DNA of 41,398 nucleotides, taken from the NCBI RefSeq assembly GCF_004348335.1, contig NZ_SMJW01000041.1, positions 1 to 41,398 on the forward strand, given 5' to 3'. The notes below the pieces were generated by a model. The model ran no database searches. It was not told where the DNA came from and saw only the letters and a list, made by a program, of their open reading frames with translations. Every line of letters starts with the position of its first letter. Position 1 is the stretch's first letter. Below, one piece after another: positions 7,258 through 15,500 of this stretch. Made by a program: the position numbers and the translations under genes. The DNA comes from Actinomadura bangladeshensis. GTDB lineage: Bacteria > Actinomycetota > Actinomycetes > Streptosporangiales > Streptosporangiaceae.

Positions 7258-8379
7258 TTGTCTCTGCGCACCGAGCCGCCGTTCCGCGCCGACCATGTCG
7301 GCAGCCTGCTGCGTCCGCCGGGGCTGCTGGCCGCACGCGAGGACCATGCGAAGGGCCGCATCGACGGCGCCGCGCTGGCCGCCGCCGAGGACGCCGCCAT
7401 CCGCGACGCGGTCGCCATGCAGCGCGAGGCGGGGCTGCGGTCGGCGACCGACGGGGAGTTCCGCCGCACGTCCTGGCACATGGACTTCATCTACCGGCTC
7501 GGCGGGATCAGCCCGGCCGACGAGAAGATCAAGGTGCGGTTCCACAACCCGTCGGGCGACATCGAGTTCAGCACGGCGGCGCTGCGGGTGCACGACCGGG
7601 TCCGGCTGGACGAGACGATCTTCGCCGACGATTTCGCGTTCCTGCAGAGCGCGGCCGGGGACGGGGTGACGCCGAAGCTGACGATCCCGTCGCCGAACAT
7701 GGTGCACTACCGCGGCGGCCCGGCCTCGATCGACCCGAAGGTCTACCCCGACATCGAGGAGTTCTGGTCCGACCTCGCCGCCGCCTACGCCGAGCAGGTG
7801 CGGCGGCTCGGCGAGATGGGCTGCCGGTACCTGCAGCTGGACGACACCAGCCTCGCCTACCTCAACGACCCGGCGCAGCGCGCCATGATCACCGAGCGCG
7901 GCGACGACGCCGAGCACCTGCACCTGCGCTACATCAGGCAGATCAACGCCGCGGTGGCCGGGCGGCCGGCGGGCATGAACGTCACCACGCACATGTGCCG
8001 GGGCAACTTCCGCTCGTCCTGGACGGCGGAGGGCGGCTACGACTTCGTCGCCGAGGCGCTGTTCGGCGAGCTGGACGTGGACGGGTTCTTCCTGGAATAC
8101 GACGACGCCAGGTCCGGGGGCTTCGAGCCGCTGCGGTTCGTCCCGCCGGGCAAGATGGTCGTGCTCGGGCTCGTCACCACCAAGCGCGGCGAGCTGGAGT
8201 CCAAGGACGACCTGAAGCGCCGCGTCGACGAGGCGTCGCGGTTCGTGCCGCTGGAGCAGATCTGCCTGTCGCCGCAGTGCGGGTTCTCCTCGACGGTCGA
8301 GGGCAATGTGCTGACCGCCGAGCAGCAGGCGGCCAAGCTGCGCCTCATCGCCGAGACCGCGCAGGAGATCTGGGGTTGA
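7258..8379 (+). CDS. MetE C-terminal-like cobalamin-independent methyltransferase family protein (YxjG type)
   Basis: A 373-residue protein of the short MetE-C family (UROD/MetE-like TIM barrel). The TTG at 7258 (SLRTEPPFRADHVGSLLRP) has GGAAGGA eight bases before it; a GTG at 7231 is an alternative. RADHVGSLLRP is the family N-terminus. Zinc-type ligands are visible in NVTTHMCRGNF (His and Cys) and LSPQCGFSS (Cys), and YLQLDD carries the conserved acids. Full MetE makes methionine from methyltetrahydrofolate and homocysteine; short members like this one use other methyl donors or are uncharacterised, so a precise reaction cannot be given. Its TGA overlaps the TTG start of the large hydrolase downstream, which implies translational coupling. 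Confidence 0.88.
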   Translation: MSLRTEPPFRADHVGSLLRPPGLLAAREDHAKGRIDGAALAAAEDAAIRDAVAMQREAGLRSATDGEFRRTSWHMDFIYRLGGISPADEKIKVRFHNPSGDIEFSTAALRVHDRVRLDETIFADDFAFLQSAAGDGVTPKLTIPSPNMVHYRGGPASIDPKVYPDIEEFWSDLAAAYAEQVRRLGEMGCRYLQLDDTSLAYLNDPAQRAMITERGDDAEHLHLRYIRQINAAVAGRPAGMNVTTHMCRGNFRSSWTAEGGYDFVAEALFGELDVDGFFLEYDDARSGGFEPLRFVPPGKMVVLGLVTTKRGELESKDDLKRRVDEASRFVPLEQICLSPQCGFSSTVEGNVLTAEQQAAKLRLIAETAQEIWG

Positions 8380-11300
8380 CGCGGCATCCGCGCATCGACG
8401 ACCTGGCCGCCATCGCCGTCCCCGAGCAGCCCGCGCTGTCCCCCGACGGCGCGCGGGCCGTCTACGTGCTGCGCACCGGCGACACCGGCGCCGACCGGAA
8501 CGCGCGGGCACTCTGGCGGGTGGACGTCCCGGGCGGGCGGCCCCGGCGGCTGACCCGCGGCCCGGACGACACCGCGCCCGCCTGGTCCCCGGACGGGACG
8601 CGGATCGCGTTCCTGCGCGCGCAGGACGGCCCGCCCCAGGTGTGGCTGCTCCCCGCCGACGGCGGCGAGCCCGAGCCGCTCACCGGTCTGCCGCTCGGCG
8701 CGGGGGCGCCGGTGTGGTGCCCGGACGGCTCGGCGATCGCGTTCACCGCTCCCACCCGCCCGGCCGGCGGGGCCGGCGGCCCGGTCGTGGCCGACCGGCT
8801 CGACTACCAGGCCGACGGCCACGGGCTCGTCGGCTCCCTGCGGCGGCACCTGCACGTGGTCGACGTCGCGACCGGGCGGTGCCGGCAGGTCACTCATGGG
8901 GACTGGCACGCCGGCGACCCGTGCTGGTCGCCGGATGGGGCGCGGCTGGCGTTCACCGCCGCGACGGACCCTGATGCCGACCTGACGCTCCGCACACCCG
9001 TGCACGTCGTCGACGTCGCCCGGGACGGCGCGTCCCCCGAGGTCGCGGGTCTTCCGGAAGGGGTCGCCGGCACGGTCGCGTGGGCGCCGGACGGGCGGTC
9101 GCTGCTGGTCGCGGGCAGGACGGGGCCGCCGGTGGGCCATGCCGGGCTGCTGCGGGTCCCGCTCGGCGGCGGGACGGCCGCGAACCTGTCCGCACCGCTG
9201 GACCGCAACGTCATGACCGGTCACACGGGCTACCCGGGCGCGGTGCCCCAGTTCGGCGGCGACGGCCGCAGCGTGTTCTTCTGCGTCCGCGACCGGGGCT
9301 GCACGCACGTCTACTCGGTGCCCGCGGACGGCGGCGAGCCGCGTCCGGTGGTCACCGGCGCGGGACGTGTCGTGTCCGGCATGTCGGTCGCCGGGGGCAC
9401 GGCCGTGATCGCCCTCGCCACGCCCGCGTCGTTCGGTGAGATCGTGGCCGTCGACCTCGCCACGGGGGCGGAGACCGTGCTCACCGAGCACGGCGCCGGA
9501 GTGTCCGGCATCGTCCCGTTCGCCCGGCAGGAGCGCGAGTTCACGATCTCCGACGGGACGGTCGTGCACGGCTGGCTCGTCCGCGACCCGGACGCGGCCG
9601 GACCGCAGCCCCTCCTGCTCGACGTGCACGGCGGCCCGCACAACGCGTGGAACGGCGCCGCCGACGACGTGCACCTCTACCACCAGGAATTGGCCGCGGC
9701 CGGCTGGACGGTGCTGCTGGTCAACCCGCGCGGCAGCGACGGCTACGGCGAGCGGTTCTGGCGTGCGGTCGAGGGCGCCTGGGGCACGGCCGACGCCGCG
9801 GACCTGCTGGAGCCGATCGACGCCCTGGTCGCCGCCGGCATCGCCGACCCGGACCGGCTCGCCGTCACCGGCTACAGCTACGGCGGGTTCATGACCTGCT
9901 ACCTCACCGGCCGGGACGGCCGCTTCAAGGCGGCGGTCGCGGGCGGCGTCGTCGCCGACCTCACGAGCTTCGGCGGCGCCGCGCACGGCGGCCACGACCT
10001 GAGCGAGTTCGAGCTGGGCGGCCCGTTCTGGACGCGCCCCGACCGGCACGCCGCGATGTCGCCGCTGACGCACGTCGACCGGGTGACCGCGCCGACGCTG
10101 ATCCTGCACGGCGCGGACGACCTGGCCTGCCCCGCCGGCCAGGCCCAGCAGTGGCACACCGCGCTGCGCGAGCGGAACGTCCCGTCCCGGCTGGTGCTCT
10201 ATCCGGGCGCTTCGCACATGTTCATCCTGGACGGCCGGCCGTCCCACCGGATCGACTACAACCGCCGCGTCGTCGAGTGGGCCGAGCGGTACGCGGGCCG
10301 CGAGGCCGCGGGGCCGCACCGCGCGCCCATCGACGCCGCCCACTGGCGGCGCCGGCTCGCCGCGCTCGCCGAGCGGCACCGCGTGCCCGGCGCATCCCTC
10401 GGCATCCTGCGGCTGCGGGACGGCCGCGAGGACGAGCTCGCCGAGGCCGCGTACGGCGTCCTGAACAGGGACACCGGCGTGGAGACCACCACCGACTCGG
10501 TGTTCCAGATCGGGTCGATCACCAAGGTGTGGACCGCGACCGTCGTGATGCAGCTCGCGGAGGAGGGCCTCCTCGACCTCGACGCGCCCATCGCCGAGGT
10601 GCTGCCCGAGCTGCGGCTGGCCGACCGCGACGCCGCCAAGAACGTGACGATGCGGCACCTGCTGACCCACACCAGCGGCATCGACGGCGACGTGTTCACC
10701 GACACCGGGCGCGGCGACGACTGCCTGGAGAAGTACGCGGCCGTCCTCGCGGACGTCGCGCAGAACCATCCCGTGGGCGCCACCTGGTCGTACTGCAACG
10801 CCGGGTTCTCGCTGGCCGGACGGGTGATCGAGCGGCTGACCGGCACGACGTGGGACGAGGCCGTGCGGGCGCGGCTGTTCGAGCCGCTCGGCCTTCGCCG
10901 CACGATCACGCTGCCCGAGGAGGCGCTGCTGCACCGCGCCGCCGTCGGCCACGTGAGCCCCGGCGGGGCCGAGCCGCAGCGCGCCCCGGTGTGGCAGCTG
11001 CCGAGGGCCATCGGACCCGCCGGGCTGATCGGCGCGTCCGCCGCCGACGTGCTCGCCTTCGCGCGCCTGCACCTGACCGGCGGGCTCGCGCCCGGCGGGG
11101 CGCGGCTGCTGAGCGAGGAGGCCGCCGCCGCGATGGCCGCCCGGCACGCCGAGCTGCCCGACACCCGCACGCTCGGCGACTCGTGGGGGCTCGGCTGGAT
11201 CCGGGACGCCTGGGACGGCCGGCGGCTCATCGGGCACGGCGGCTCGACGATCGGGCAGAACGCCTACCTGCAGCTGCTGCCGGACGCGGGCCTCGCCGTC

Positions 11301-11705
11301 GTCCTGCTCACCAACGGCGGCGACACCGACGGGCTGTACGAGGACCTGTACCGGGAGATCTTCGCCGACCTCGCCGGCGTCGCGATGCGCCCGCCGCTGC
11401 GCCCGCCCGCCGGCCCCGTCGCCGCCGACATCGGGCCGCACCTCGGCACCTACGAGCGGGCCGGCTCGCGGCTGGAGGTGCTCCGCGGCGAGGACGGGCC
11501 CGTCCTGCGGGTGACGCGGACCGGGCCGCTGGCCTCGATGCTGCCCGACACGGTGAGCGAGCACCCGATGGCCGCGATCCAGGAGGACGTGTTCGCCGTC
11601 CGGGACCCCGGCACGGACAACTGGATGCCGGTGACGTTCTACGCCCTCCCGACCGGCGAGCGCTACCTGCACTACGGCCTGCGCGCCACCCCCAAGACCG
11701 GCTGA
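8376..11705 (+). CDS. Two-headed serine hydrolase: S9 peptidase fused to S12 beta-lactamase-like domain
   Basis: One uninterrupted 1109-residue frame. Its TTG start at 8376 overlaps the previous TGA (TTGA). Residues 1-400 are a TolB/DPP-like beta-propeller with repeated SPDG blades (LSPDGARAVYVL, WSPDGTRIAFLR, WSPDGARLAFTA). Residues 400-640 are an S9 catalytic domain: LDVHGGPHNAW, GYSYGG with Ser501, HGADDLACP with Asp581 or 582, and His614 in GASHMFI. From about residue 650 an S12 (beta-lactamase/EstB) domain begins: SITK (Ser714, Lys717), the Tyr806-x-Asn motif in WSYCNAGFS, and HGGS (His954). A C-terminal tail of about 110 residues resembles the lipocalin-like end of some S12 proteins. 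No signal peptide or membrane helix is evident, so it should be cytoplasmic. Both active sites look intact. Substrates are unknown; peptide or D-amino-acid-peptide degradation is possible. Confidence 0.9.
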   Translation: MTRHPRIDDLAAIAVPEQPALSPDGARAVYVLRTGDTGADRNARALWRVDVPGGRPRRLTRGPDDTAPAWSPDGTRIAFLRAQDGPPQVWLLPADGGEPEPLTGLPLGAGAPVWCPDGSAIAFTAPTRPAGGAGGPVVADRLDYQADGHGLVGSLRRHLHVVDVATGRCRQVTHGDWHAGDPCWSPDGARLAFTAATDPDADLTLRTPVHVVDVARDGASPEVAGLPEGVAGTVAWAPDGRSLLVAGRTGPPVGHAGLLRVPLGGGTAANLSAPLDRNVMTGHTGYPGAVPQFGGDGRSVFFCVRDRGCTHVYSVPADGGEPRPVVTGAGRVVSGMSVAGGTAVIALATPASFGEIVAVDLATGAETVLTEHGAGVSGIVPFARQEREFTISDGTVVHGWLVRDPDAAGPQPLLLDVHGGPHNAWNGAADDVHLYHQELAAAGWTVLLVNPRGSDGYGERFWRAVEGAWGTADAADLLEPIDALVAAGIADPDRLAVTGYSYGGFMTCYLTGRDGRFKAAVAGGVVADLTSFGGAAHGGHDLSEFELGGPFWTRPDRHAAMSPLTHVDRVTAPTLILHGADDLACPAGQAQQWHTALRERNVPSRLVLYPGASHMFILDGRPSHRIDYNRRVVEWAERYAGREAAGPHRAPIDAAHWRRRLAALAERHRVPGASLGILRLRDGREDELAEAAYGVLNRDTGVETTTDSVFQIGSITKVWTATVVMQLAEEGLLDLDAPIAEVLPELRLADRDAAKNVTMRHLLTHTSGIDGDVFTDTGRGDDCLEKYAAVLADVAQNHPVGATWSYCNAGFSLAGRVIERLTGTTWDEAVRARLFEPLGLRRTITLPEEALLHRAAVGHVSPGGAEPQRAPVWQLPRAIGPAGLIGASAADVLAFARLHLTGGLAPGGARLLSEEAAAAMAARHAELPDTRTLGDSWGLGWIRDAWDGRRLIGHGGSTIGQNAYLQLLPDAGLAVVLLTNGGDTDGLYEDLYREIFADLAGVAMRPPLRPPAGPVAADIGPHLGTYERAGSRLEVLRGEDGPVLRVTRTGPLASMLPDTVSEHPMAAIQEDVFAVRDPGTDNWMPVTFYALPTGERYLHYGLRATPKTG

Positions 11706-11709
11706 CCGG

Positions 11710-11735
11710 GCTCCGGCGCGTCCCGCGACCGGAGC
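11710..11735 (+). terminator. Hairpin after the S9-S12 gene
   Basis: GCTCCGG (11710-11716) pairs with CCGGAGC (11729-11735), with a possible inner CGC/GCG extension. It starts 5 bases after the TGA. No T run. Confidence 0.55.
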
Positions 11736-11865
11736 CTGACCTTTCGGTTAATGATGGGTGAAGTTATCTCCCTGAGCGGGGATCGCGCTCCGCGGCCGGC
11801 AGTAGGCTCGCGGCGGACCCCGCGCAGGGCGGCGGCGGGGACGGGGCGGGAGAGGAACCGGGCCG

Positions 11866-12702
11866 GTGAGCGTGATCAATGTGGGGCAGGCCATCGTCCT
11901 CGGCATCGTGGAGGGGCTGACCGAGTTCCTCCCGGTGTCCTCGACCGGGCACCTGAAGATCACCGAGGGCCTGATGGGCATCCCGGTGGACGACAAGGCC
12001 GTCGTCGGGTTCACCGCCGTCATCCAGGTCGGCGCGATCGCCGCCGTCCTCGTGTACTTCTTCCGGGACATCCTCCGGATCGCCACCGCGTGGGGGCGCG
12101 GGATCGTCGACCCGTCCGAGCGGTACCACCACGACTACAAGTTCGCGTGGTGGGTCGTCTTCGCGACGATCCCGGTGGTCGTCGTCGGCGTCGCAGCCAA
12201 GGACCTCATCGAGGGCCCGCTCGCCTCCCTGTGGGTGGTCGCCGGGTCGCTGCTCGCCGGCAGCGTCGTGATGTGGCTCGCCGACCGGCTCGGCCGGCAC
12301 AAGCGCGGCGAGGACGACACGTCCCTCACCGACGCGATGCTGATCGGGTCGTCGCAGATCCTCGCGATGCTGTTCCCCGGCTTCTCCCGGTCCGGCGCGA
12401 CGATGTCGGTCGGGCTGATGCTGGGCCTCGACCGGGTCGCCGCGACCCGGCTGTCGTTCTTCCTCGGCATCCCCGCGCTGACCGGCGCCGGCCTCTACGA
12501 GCTGCCCACCGCGCTCGGCTCCGGGGTGGACGCGCTGCCGCTGGCCGTCGGCACCGCCGTGTCGTTCGCCGTCGCCTACGCGTCCATCGCCTGGCTGCTG
12601 CGGTTCGTGGCGCGGCACACCTTCACCTCGTTCGTGGTCTACCGGATCATCATCGGCCTGCTGCTGTTCGGGCTGCTCGGCGCCGGGACGCTGAACGCCT
12701 GA
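11866..12702 (+). CDS. uppP: Undecaprenyl-diphosphatase UppP/BacA
   Basis: A 278-residue membrane protein that dephosphorylates undecaprenyl diphosphate and so recycles the lipid carrier for cell-wall synthesis; loss gives bacitracin sensitivity in known cases. The GTG at 11866 is preceded by GGAGAGGAA. The first signature EGLTEFLPVSSTGH is at residues 16-29, the second, PGFSRSGATMSVGLMLGLDR, carries Arg175, and several hydrophobic helices follow (AAVLVYFF, WWVVFATIPVVVVGVA, LLLFGLLGAGTL). Length is as expected. It lies 130 bases after the preceding hairpin and 69 bases before the hydrolase gene, so it may have its own promoter. Nothing odd is seen. Confidence 0.97.
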   Translation: MSVINVGQAIVLGIVEGLTEFLPVSSTGHLKITEGLMGIPVDDKAVVGFTAVIQVGAIAAVLVYFFRDILRIATAWGRGIVDPSERYHHDYKFAWWVVFATIPVVVVGVAAKDLIEGPLASLWVVAGSLLAGSVVMWLADRLGRHKRGEDDTSLTDAMLIGSSQILAMLFPGFSRSGATMSVGLMLGLDRVAATRLSFFLGIPALTGAGLYELPTALGSGVDALPLAVGTAVSFAVAYASIAWLLRFVARHTFTSFVVYRIIIGLLLFGLLGAGTLNA

Positions 12703-12771
12703 AAGACCGCGGGGATTGGGGAAGACTGCCACGGTCCACACCTCCGACGAGGAACGGAGCCCTGACGATCG

Positions 12772-13515
12772 ATGAACGACGCGATGTGGGCCGGAACCGT
12801 CGCCGTCACCGGGCACGGTGACGCCGAGCTCGAGGCGTACCTCGCGCGGCCGCTGGGCGACGCCCCGCGCGGCGGCGTGGTGGTGATCCACCACCTGCCG
12901 GGATACGACTCCGGCACGCGGGAGTTCGCCCGCACGTTCGCCGCGCACGGGTACGCCGCGATCGTGCCGAACCTGTACTCGCGGGAGGGCGCGGACGTCG
13001 CCCCCGACGACCAGGCCGCCGCCGTCCGCGCGAAGGGCGGCGTGCCGGACGAGCAGCTCGTCGGCGACGTCGCCGGAGCCGCCGCGTACCTGAACGCGCT
13101 GGACCACGCCAACGGGAGGATCGGCGTGATCGGCCACTGCTCGGGCGGGCGGCACGCGTTCCTCGCCGCCTGCTCCCTCGACCTCGACGCCGCCGTCGAC
13201 TGCTACGGCGCGTTCGTCGTGAACGACCCCCCGGCCGGCTCGCCGCTGAAGATGACGTCGCTGCTGTCGAAGGCGCCTGACCTGTCGTGCCCGCTGCTCG
13301 GCCTGTTCGGCGAGGACGACGAGTTCCCCGCGCCGGACGAGGTCGCCGCGCTCGACGCGGAGCTGACCGAGCTCGGCAAGGAGCACGAGTTCCACAGCTA
13401 TCCCGGCGCCGGGCACGCGTTCTTCGCGGTCGAACGGCCCTCGTTCCGGCCCGCCGCCGCCAAGGACGGCTGGGCGAAGATCTTCGCGTTCTACGGCCGC
13501 CACCTGAGCGCCTGA
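12772..13515 (+). CDS. Dienelactone hydrolase family protein
   Basis: A 247-residue alpha/beta hydrolase. The ATG at 12772 gives a protein in which the nucleophile elbow GHCSGG places Cys at residue 123, the same number as the catalytic Cys of classic dienelactone hydrolase. The acid is in LFGEDDEF and the His in YPGAGHAFF. VVVIHHLPGYD forms the oxyanion strand. Dienelactone hydrolases open lactones from chlorocatechol breakdown, but many members act on other esters. No chlorocatechol genes are adjacent. The next gene begins 11 bases after its stop, so the two form a pair. Confidence 0.88.
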   Translation: MNDAMWAGTVAVTGHGDAELEAYLARPLGDAPRGGVVVIHHLPGYDSGTREFARTFAAHGYAAIVPNLYSREGADVAPDDQAAAVRAKGGVPDEQLVGDVAGAAAYLNALDHANGRIGVIGHCSGGRHAFLAACSLDLDAAVDCYGAFVVNDPPAGSPLKMTSLLSKAPDLSCPLLGLFGEDDEFPAPDEVAALDAELTELGKEHEFHSYPGAGHAFFAVERPSFRPAAAKDGWAKIFAFYGRHLSA

Positions 13516-13526
13516 GAGGAGACGCC

Positions 13527-13805
13527 ATGTGCACCTACCAGACCGTCAAGGTGGAACTGGACGGCGCGGCGAAGGGCGCGGCCGGCTGGTTCACGGTGAC
13601 CGACGGCGCCGTCTACGTCGACCACCCGTACCACGCGTGCCACGAGCACACGGTGAACATCGACTTCACCAACCCGGGCGACGGCCCGTCCGCGCGGGTC
13701 GCGGTCGAGCTGACCGAGGAGGCGGCGCTGGCACTGGTCGACGCCATCCAGCAGGCCCTGGCCGCCGCGCCGCCCGGCCTCGCCTCCGGCCGCGGCGCCG
13801 CCTGA
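13527..13805 (+). CDS. Small conserved actinobacterial protein (DUF6295-like)
   Basis: A 92-residue protein starting MCTYQTVKVELDGAAKGAAGW at the ATG 13527, with GAGAGGA upstream. It has the pattern of a small actinobacterial family I know only as a DUF (DUF6295 as I recall): CTY start, GWFTVTDGAVYVDHP, histidine-rich HACHEHTVNIDF, and a helical end with ALALVDAIQQAL. The Cys and His residues could bind a metal, but that is a guess. No signal peptide or membrane segment. It is coupled to the dienelactone-hydrolase-family gene 11 bases upstream. Confidence 0.75.
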   Translation: MCTYQTVKVELDGAAKGAAGWFTVTDGAVYVDHPYHACHEHTVNIDFTNPGDGPSARVAVELTEEAALALVDAIQQALAAAPPGLASGRGAA

Positions 13806-13825
13806 CGGCACGCGGTCGCCGCGCC

Positions 13826-13851
13826 CGGAGGCGAAGTTCGCCGAGCCTCCG
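13826..13851. terminator. Hairpin between convergent genes
   Basis: CGGAGGC (13826-13832) pairs with GCCTCCG (13845-13851), with a 12-base loop. It lies between the small DUF gene and the convergent amidohydrolase, whose stop is at 13854. It can serve both transcripts. Confidence 0.6.
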
Positions 13852-13853
13852 CC

Positions 13854-15287
13854 TCACCGGGCGCGCGTGGCGTCGCTGCGGAACTCGGTGTAGGTGTAGG
13901 GGTTGTCGAGGATCTTCGTCTCGGGGACGTCGGGGTTCATCCCGGCCGCCCACGCCTCCTCCCCCATCGACGAGCGCAGGTACTCGACGGTCGCCTCGAC
14001 CTCGCGGCGGGCGGCGGCCAGGTCGGTGTCGACGAGGCGGTGGTCGTGCTTGACCACGCGGCCGTTCACCACGACGGTGTGGACGTCCCCGCGCTGCGCC
14101 TGGAACGCGACGTGCCCGTAGGGGTTGAGGACGGGGAACGACACCGGCGAGTGCTCGTTCTTGATCAGCACCACGTCGGCCTTCTTGCCGGGCGCGAGGC
14201 TGCCGAGGTCGTCGCGGCCGAGCGTGCGGGCGCCGCCGCGGGTGGCCCAGTCGACGACCTGGTCGGCGCGCAGGCTGCAGTGGGTGACGGTGTCGCCCTT
14301 GCCGTGCGCCTCGAGGTGCATGCGGCAGCGGTCGGCGCCGAGCGTGGTCCGCATGGCGGAGAACAGGTCGCCGCTCCACCAGACGCTCGTGTCCATCGAC
14401 AGCGACACCGGGATGTCGTGGTTGCGCAGCACCCAGGTGGGCGGGTAGCCCTGCCCGGCGCTCTGCTCGCTCTCGGTCGACACCGAGATCGACCCGCCGG
14501 TGGCGGCGATGCGGTGGTAGGAGTCCGCCGACAGGGACGCGGCGTGCACGTACACGGTCTCGGGCGTCATGAACCCGGCGTCGTGCATCTGCCTGATGCC
14601 CTCGTCGCTGGTCGCGCCCCAGACACCGGCGTGCGTGGTGACGGGCACGCCGAGGTCGCGGGCGACCTCGAAGGCGGGCTTCTCCGGGAAGGACGGGTCG
14701 CCGACCACGTCGAATGCGACCTGGAAGCCGAGCATGTCGCCGCCGCTCAACTCCCCGGCGAGGGCGCGGAACTCGGGCGTCGCGGTCCACTCGGCGGGCG
14801 GGGCCTGGATGTTGCCGTAGGCGAGGACGAACCGGCCGGGCACCGAGCGCAGCGCGTCCACCGCGGCGGCGGCGTGGTCGGGGGTCTGCAGGCCGTGCGA
14901 CCAGTCGACGACCGTGGTCACGCCGGCGTCGATCGCCTCGATCGCGGCGAGCAGGTTCCCGGCGTGGACGTCCTCGGGCCGGAACCGCTTGCCGTGCTCC
15001 AGGTAGTACCAGACAAAGTACTGCGTCAGCGTCCAGTCGGCGCCGTAGCCGCGCATCGCGGTCTGCCACATGTGCCGGTGCGTGTCGATCATGCCGGGCA
15101 TGACGATGCCGCCGGACGCGTCGATCTCGGCGGTGCCGTCCGGGACCGGGAGGTCCGGGCCGACCGCGCTGATCCGGTCGCCGTCGATGAGGACGTCGGC
15201 GCCGTCCAGGACCTCGCGCCCGTCGGTCATCGGCAGCACCATGCCGCCGCGCAGCACCAGGGGACGCCCCGGCTCGAACTCGCTCAT
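13854..15287 (-). CDS. Metal-dependent amidohydrolase (TrzN/SAH-deaminase-like)
   Basis: A 477-residue amidohydrolase-superfamily enzyme. Two adjacent ATGs exist (15290 and 15287); the second is spaced better from GAGGAG. The N-terminal strand region LVLRGGMVLPMTDG leads to the metal motif DTHRHMW (His70, His72). Further ligands are likely in GVPVTTHAGVWG, in VYVHAASLS and in SLSMDTSVWW. The tail SLAPGKKADVVLI is typical of this group of deaminases and hydrolases (cytosine, guanine or triazine substrates). The substrate cannot be assigned. It is divergent from the CoA-transferase operon, and its likely -10 (TATAGC on the minus strand) lies inside an IclR-type palindrome, so it probably belongs to the same regulon. 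It might release an aromatic acid or amine from an amide or ring-N compound. Confidence 0.88.
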   Translation of the reverse strand: MSEFEPGRPLVLRGGMVLPMTDGREVLDGADVLIDGDRISAVGPDLPVPDGTAEIDASGGIVMPGMIDTHRHMWQTAMRGYGADWTLTQYFVWYYLEHGKRFRPEDVHAGNLLAAIEAIDAGVTTVVDWSHGLQTPDHAAAAVDALRSVPGRFVLAYGNIQAPPAEWTATPEFRALAGELSGGDMLGFQVAFDVVGDPSFPEKPAFEVARDLGVPVTTHAGVWGATSDEGIRQMHDAGFMTPETVYVHAASLSADSYHRIAATGGSISVSTESEQSAGQGYPPTWVLRNHDIPVSLSMDTSVWWSGDLFSAMRTTLGADRCRMHLEAHGKGDTVTHCSLRADQVVDWATRGGARTLGRDDLGSLAPGKKADVVLIKNEHSPVSFPVLNPYGHVAFQAQRGDVHTVVVNGRVVKHDHRLVDTDLAAARREVEATVEYLRSSMGEEAWAAGMNPDVPETKILDNPYTYTEFRSDATRAR

Positions 15288-15338
15288 CATCGTTCTCCTC
15301 GTCTCGGGACCCGACCGCCGGGAGCAGTCACGGACCGA

Positions 15339-15355
15339 TGTCCGCTATACGGTCA
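15339..15355 (-). promoter_or_regulatory. IclR-type operator copy 1, over the amidohydrolase promoter
   Basis: TGTCCGCTATACGGTCA, an imperfect 17-bp palindrome (5 of the 6 outer pairs match). On the minus strand its centre reads TATAGC, a good -10 box for the amidohydrolase gene. It is related to copies at 15451-15467 and 20485-20501. Confidence 0.6.
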
Positions 15356-15403
15356 AACCTGCATGCAGCCACTCTCGTCACCGGTAGTCAAAGTGTCAAC
15401 CAC

Positions 15404-15434
15404 TTGACCGCCACGGATATGGACGTGCCAGAAT
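15404..15434 (+). promoter_or_regulatory. Possible promoter of the CoA-transferase/LigBA operon
   Basis: TTGACC (15404-15409) and CAGAAT (15429-15434), spacer 19 bases. Transcription from here would begin just before operator copy 2. The spacing is longer than ideal. Confidence 0.35.
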
Positions 15435-15441
15435 CGCAGTG

Positions 15442-15467
15442 ACGGACGAATGTCCGTTGAACGGACG
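15442..15467 (+). promoter_or_regulatory. IclR-type operator copy 2 with an extra half-site
   Basis: GTCCGTT-G-AACGGAC is a perfect palindrome (7-bp arms) inside the 17-bp site 15451-15467. Upstream, ACGGAC at 15442-15447 gives a third alternating half-site: ACGGAC-GAAT-GTCCGT. It lies 33 bases before the CoA-transferase start. Overlapping half-sites of this kind could bind more than one dimer. Confidence 0.6.
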
Positions 15468-15500
15468 AACATGCGCGCAAGCGATGAGCAAGGGAGCCGG

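Noticed and set aside
8037..11672. 1211-codon open frame on the minus strand
   Set aside because: It lies opposite the S9-S12 gene, which carries both catalytic motif sets; the long antisense frame is a high-GC shadow with no recognisable domain.
14040..15407. 455-codon plus-strand frame
   Set aside because: Antisense to the amidohydrolase, composition typical of a shadow; no start signal.
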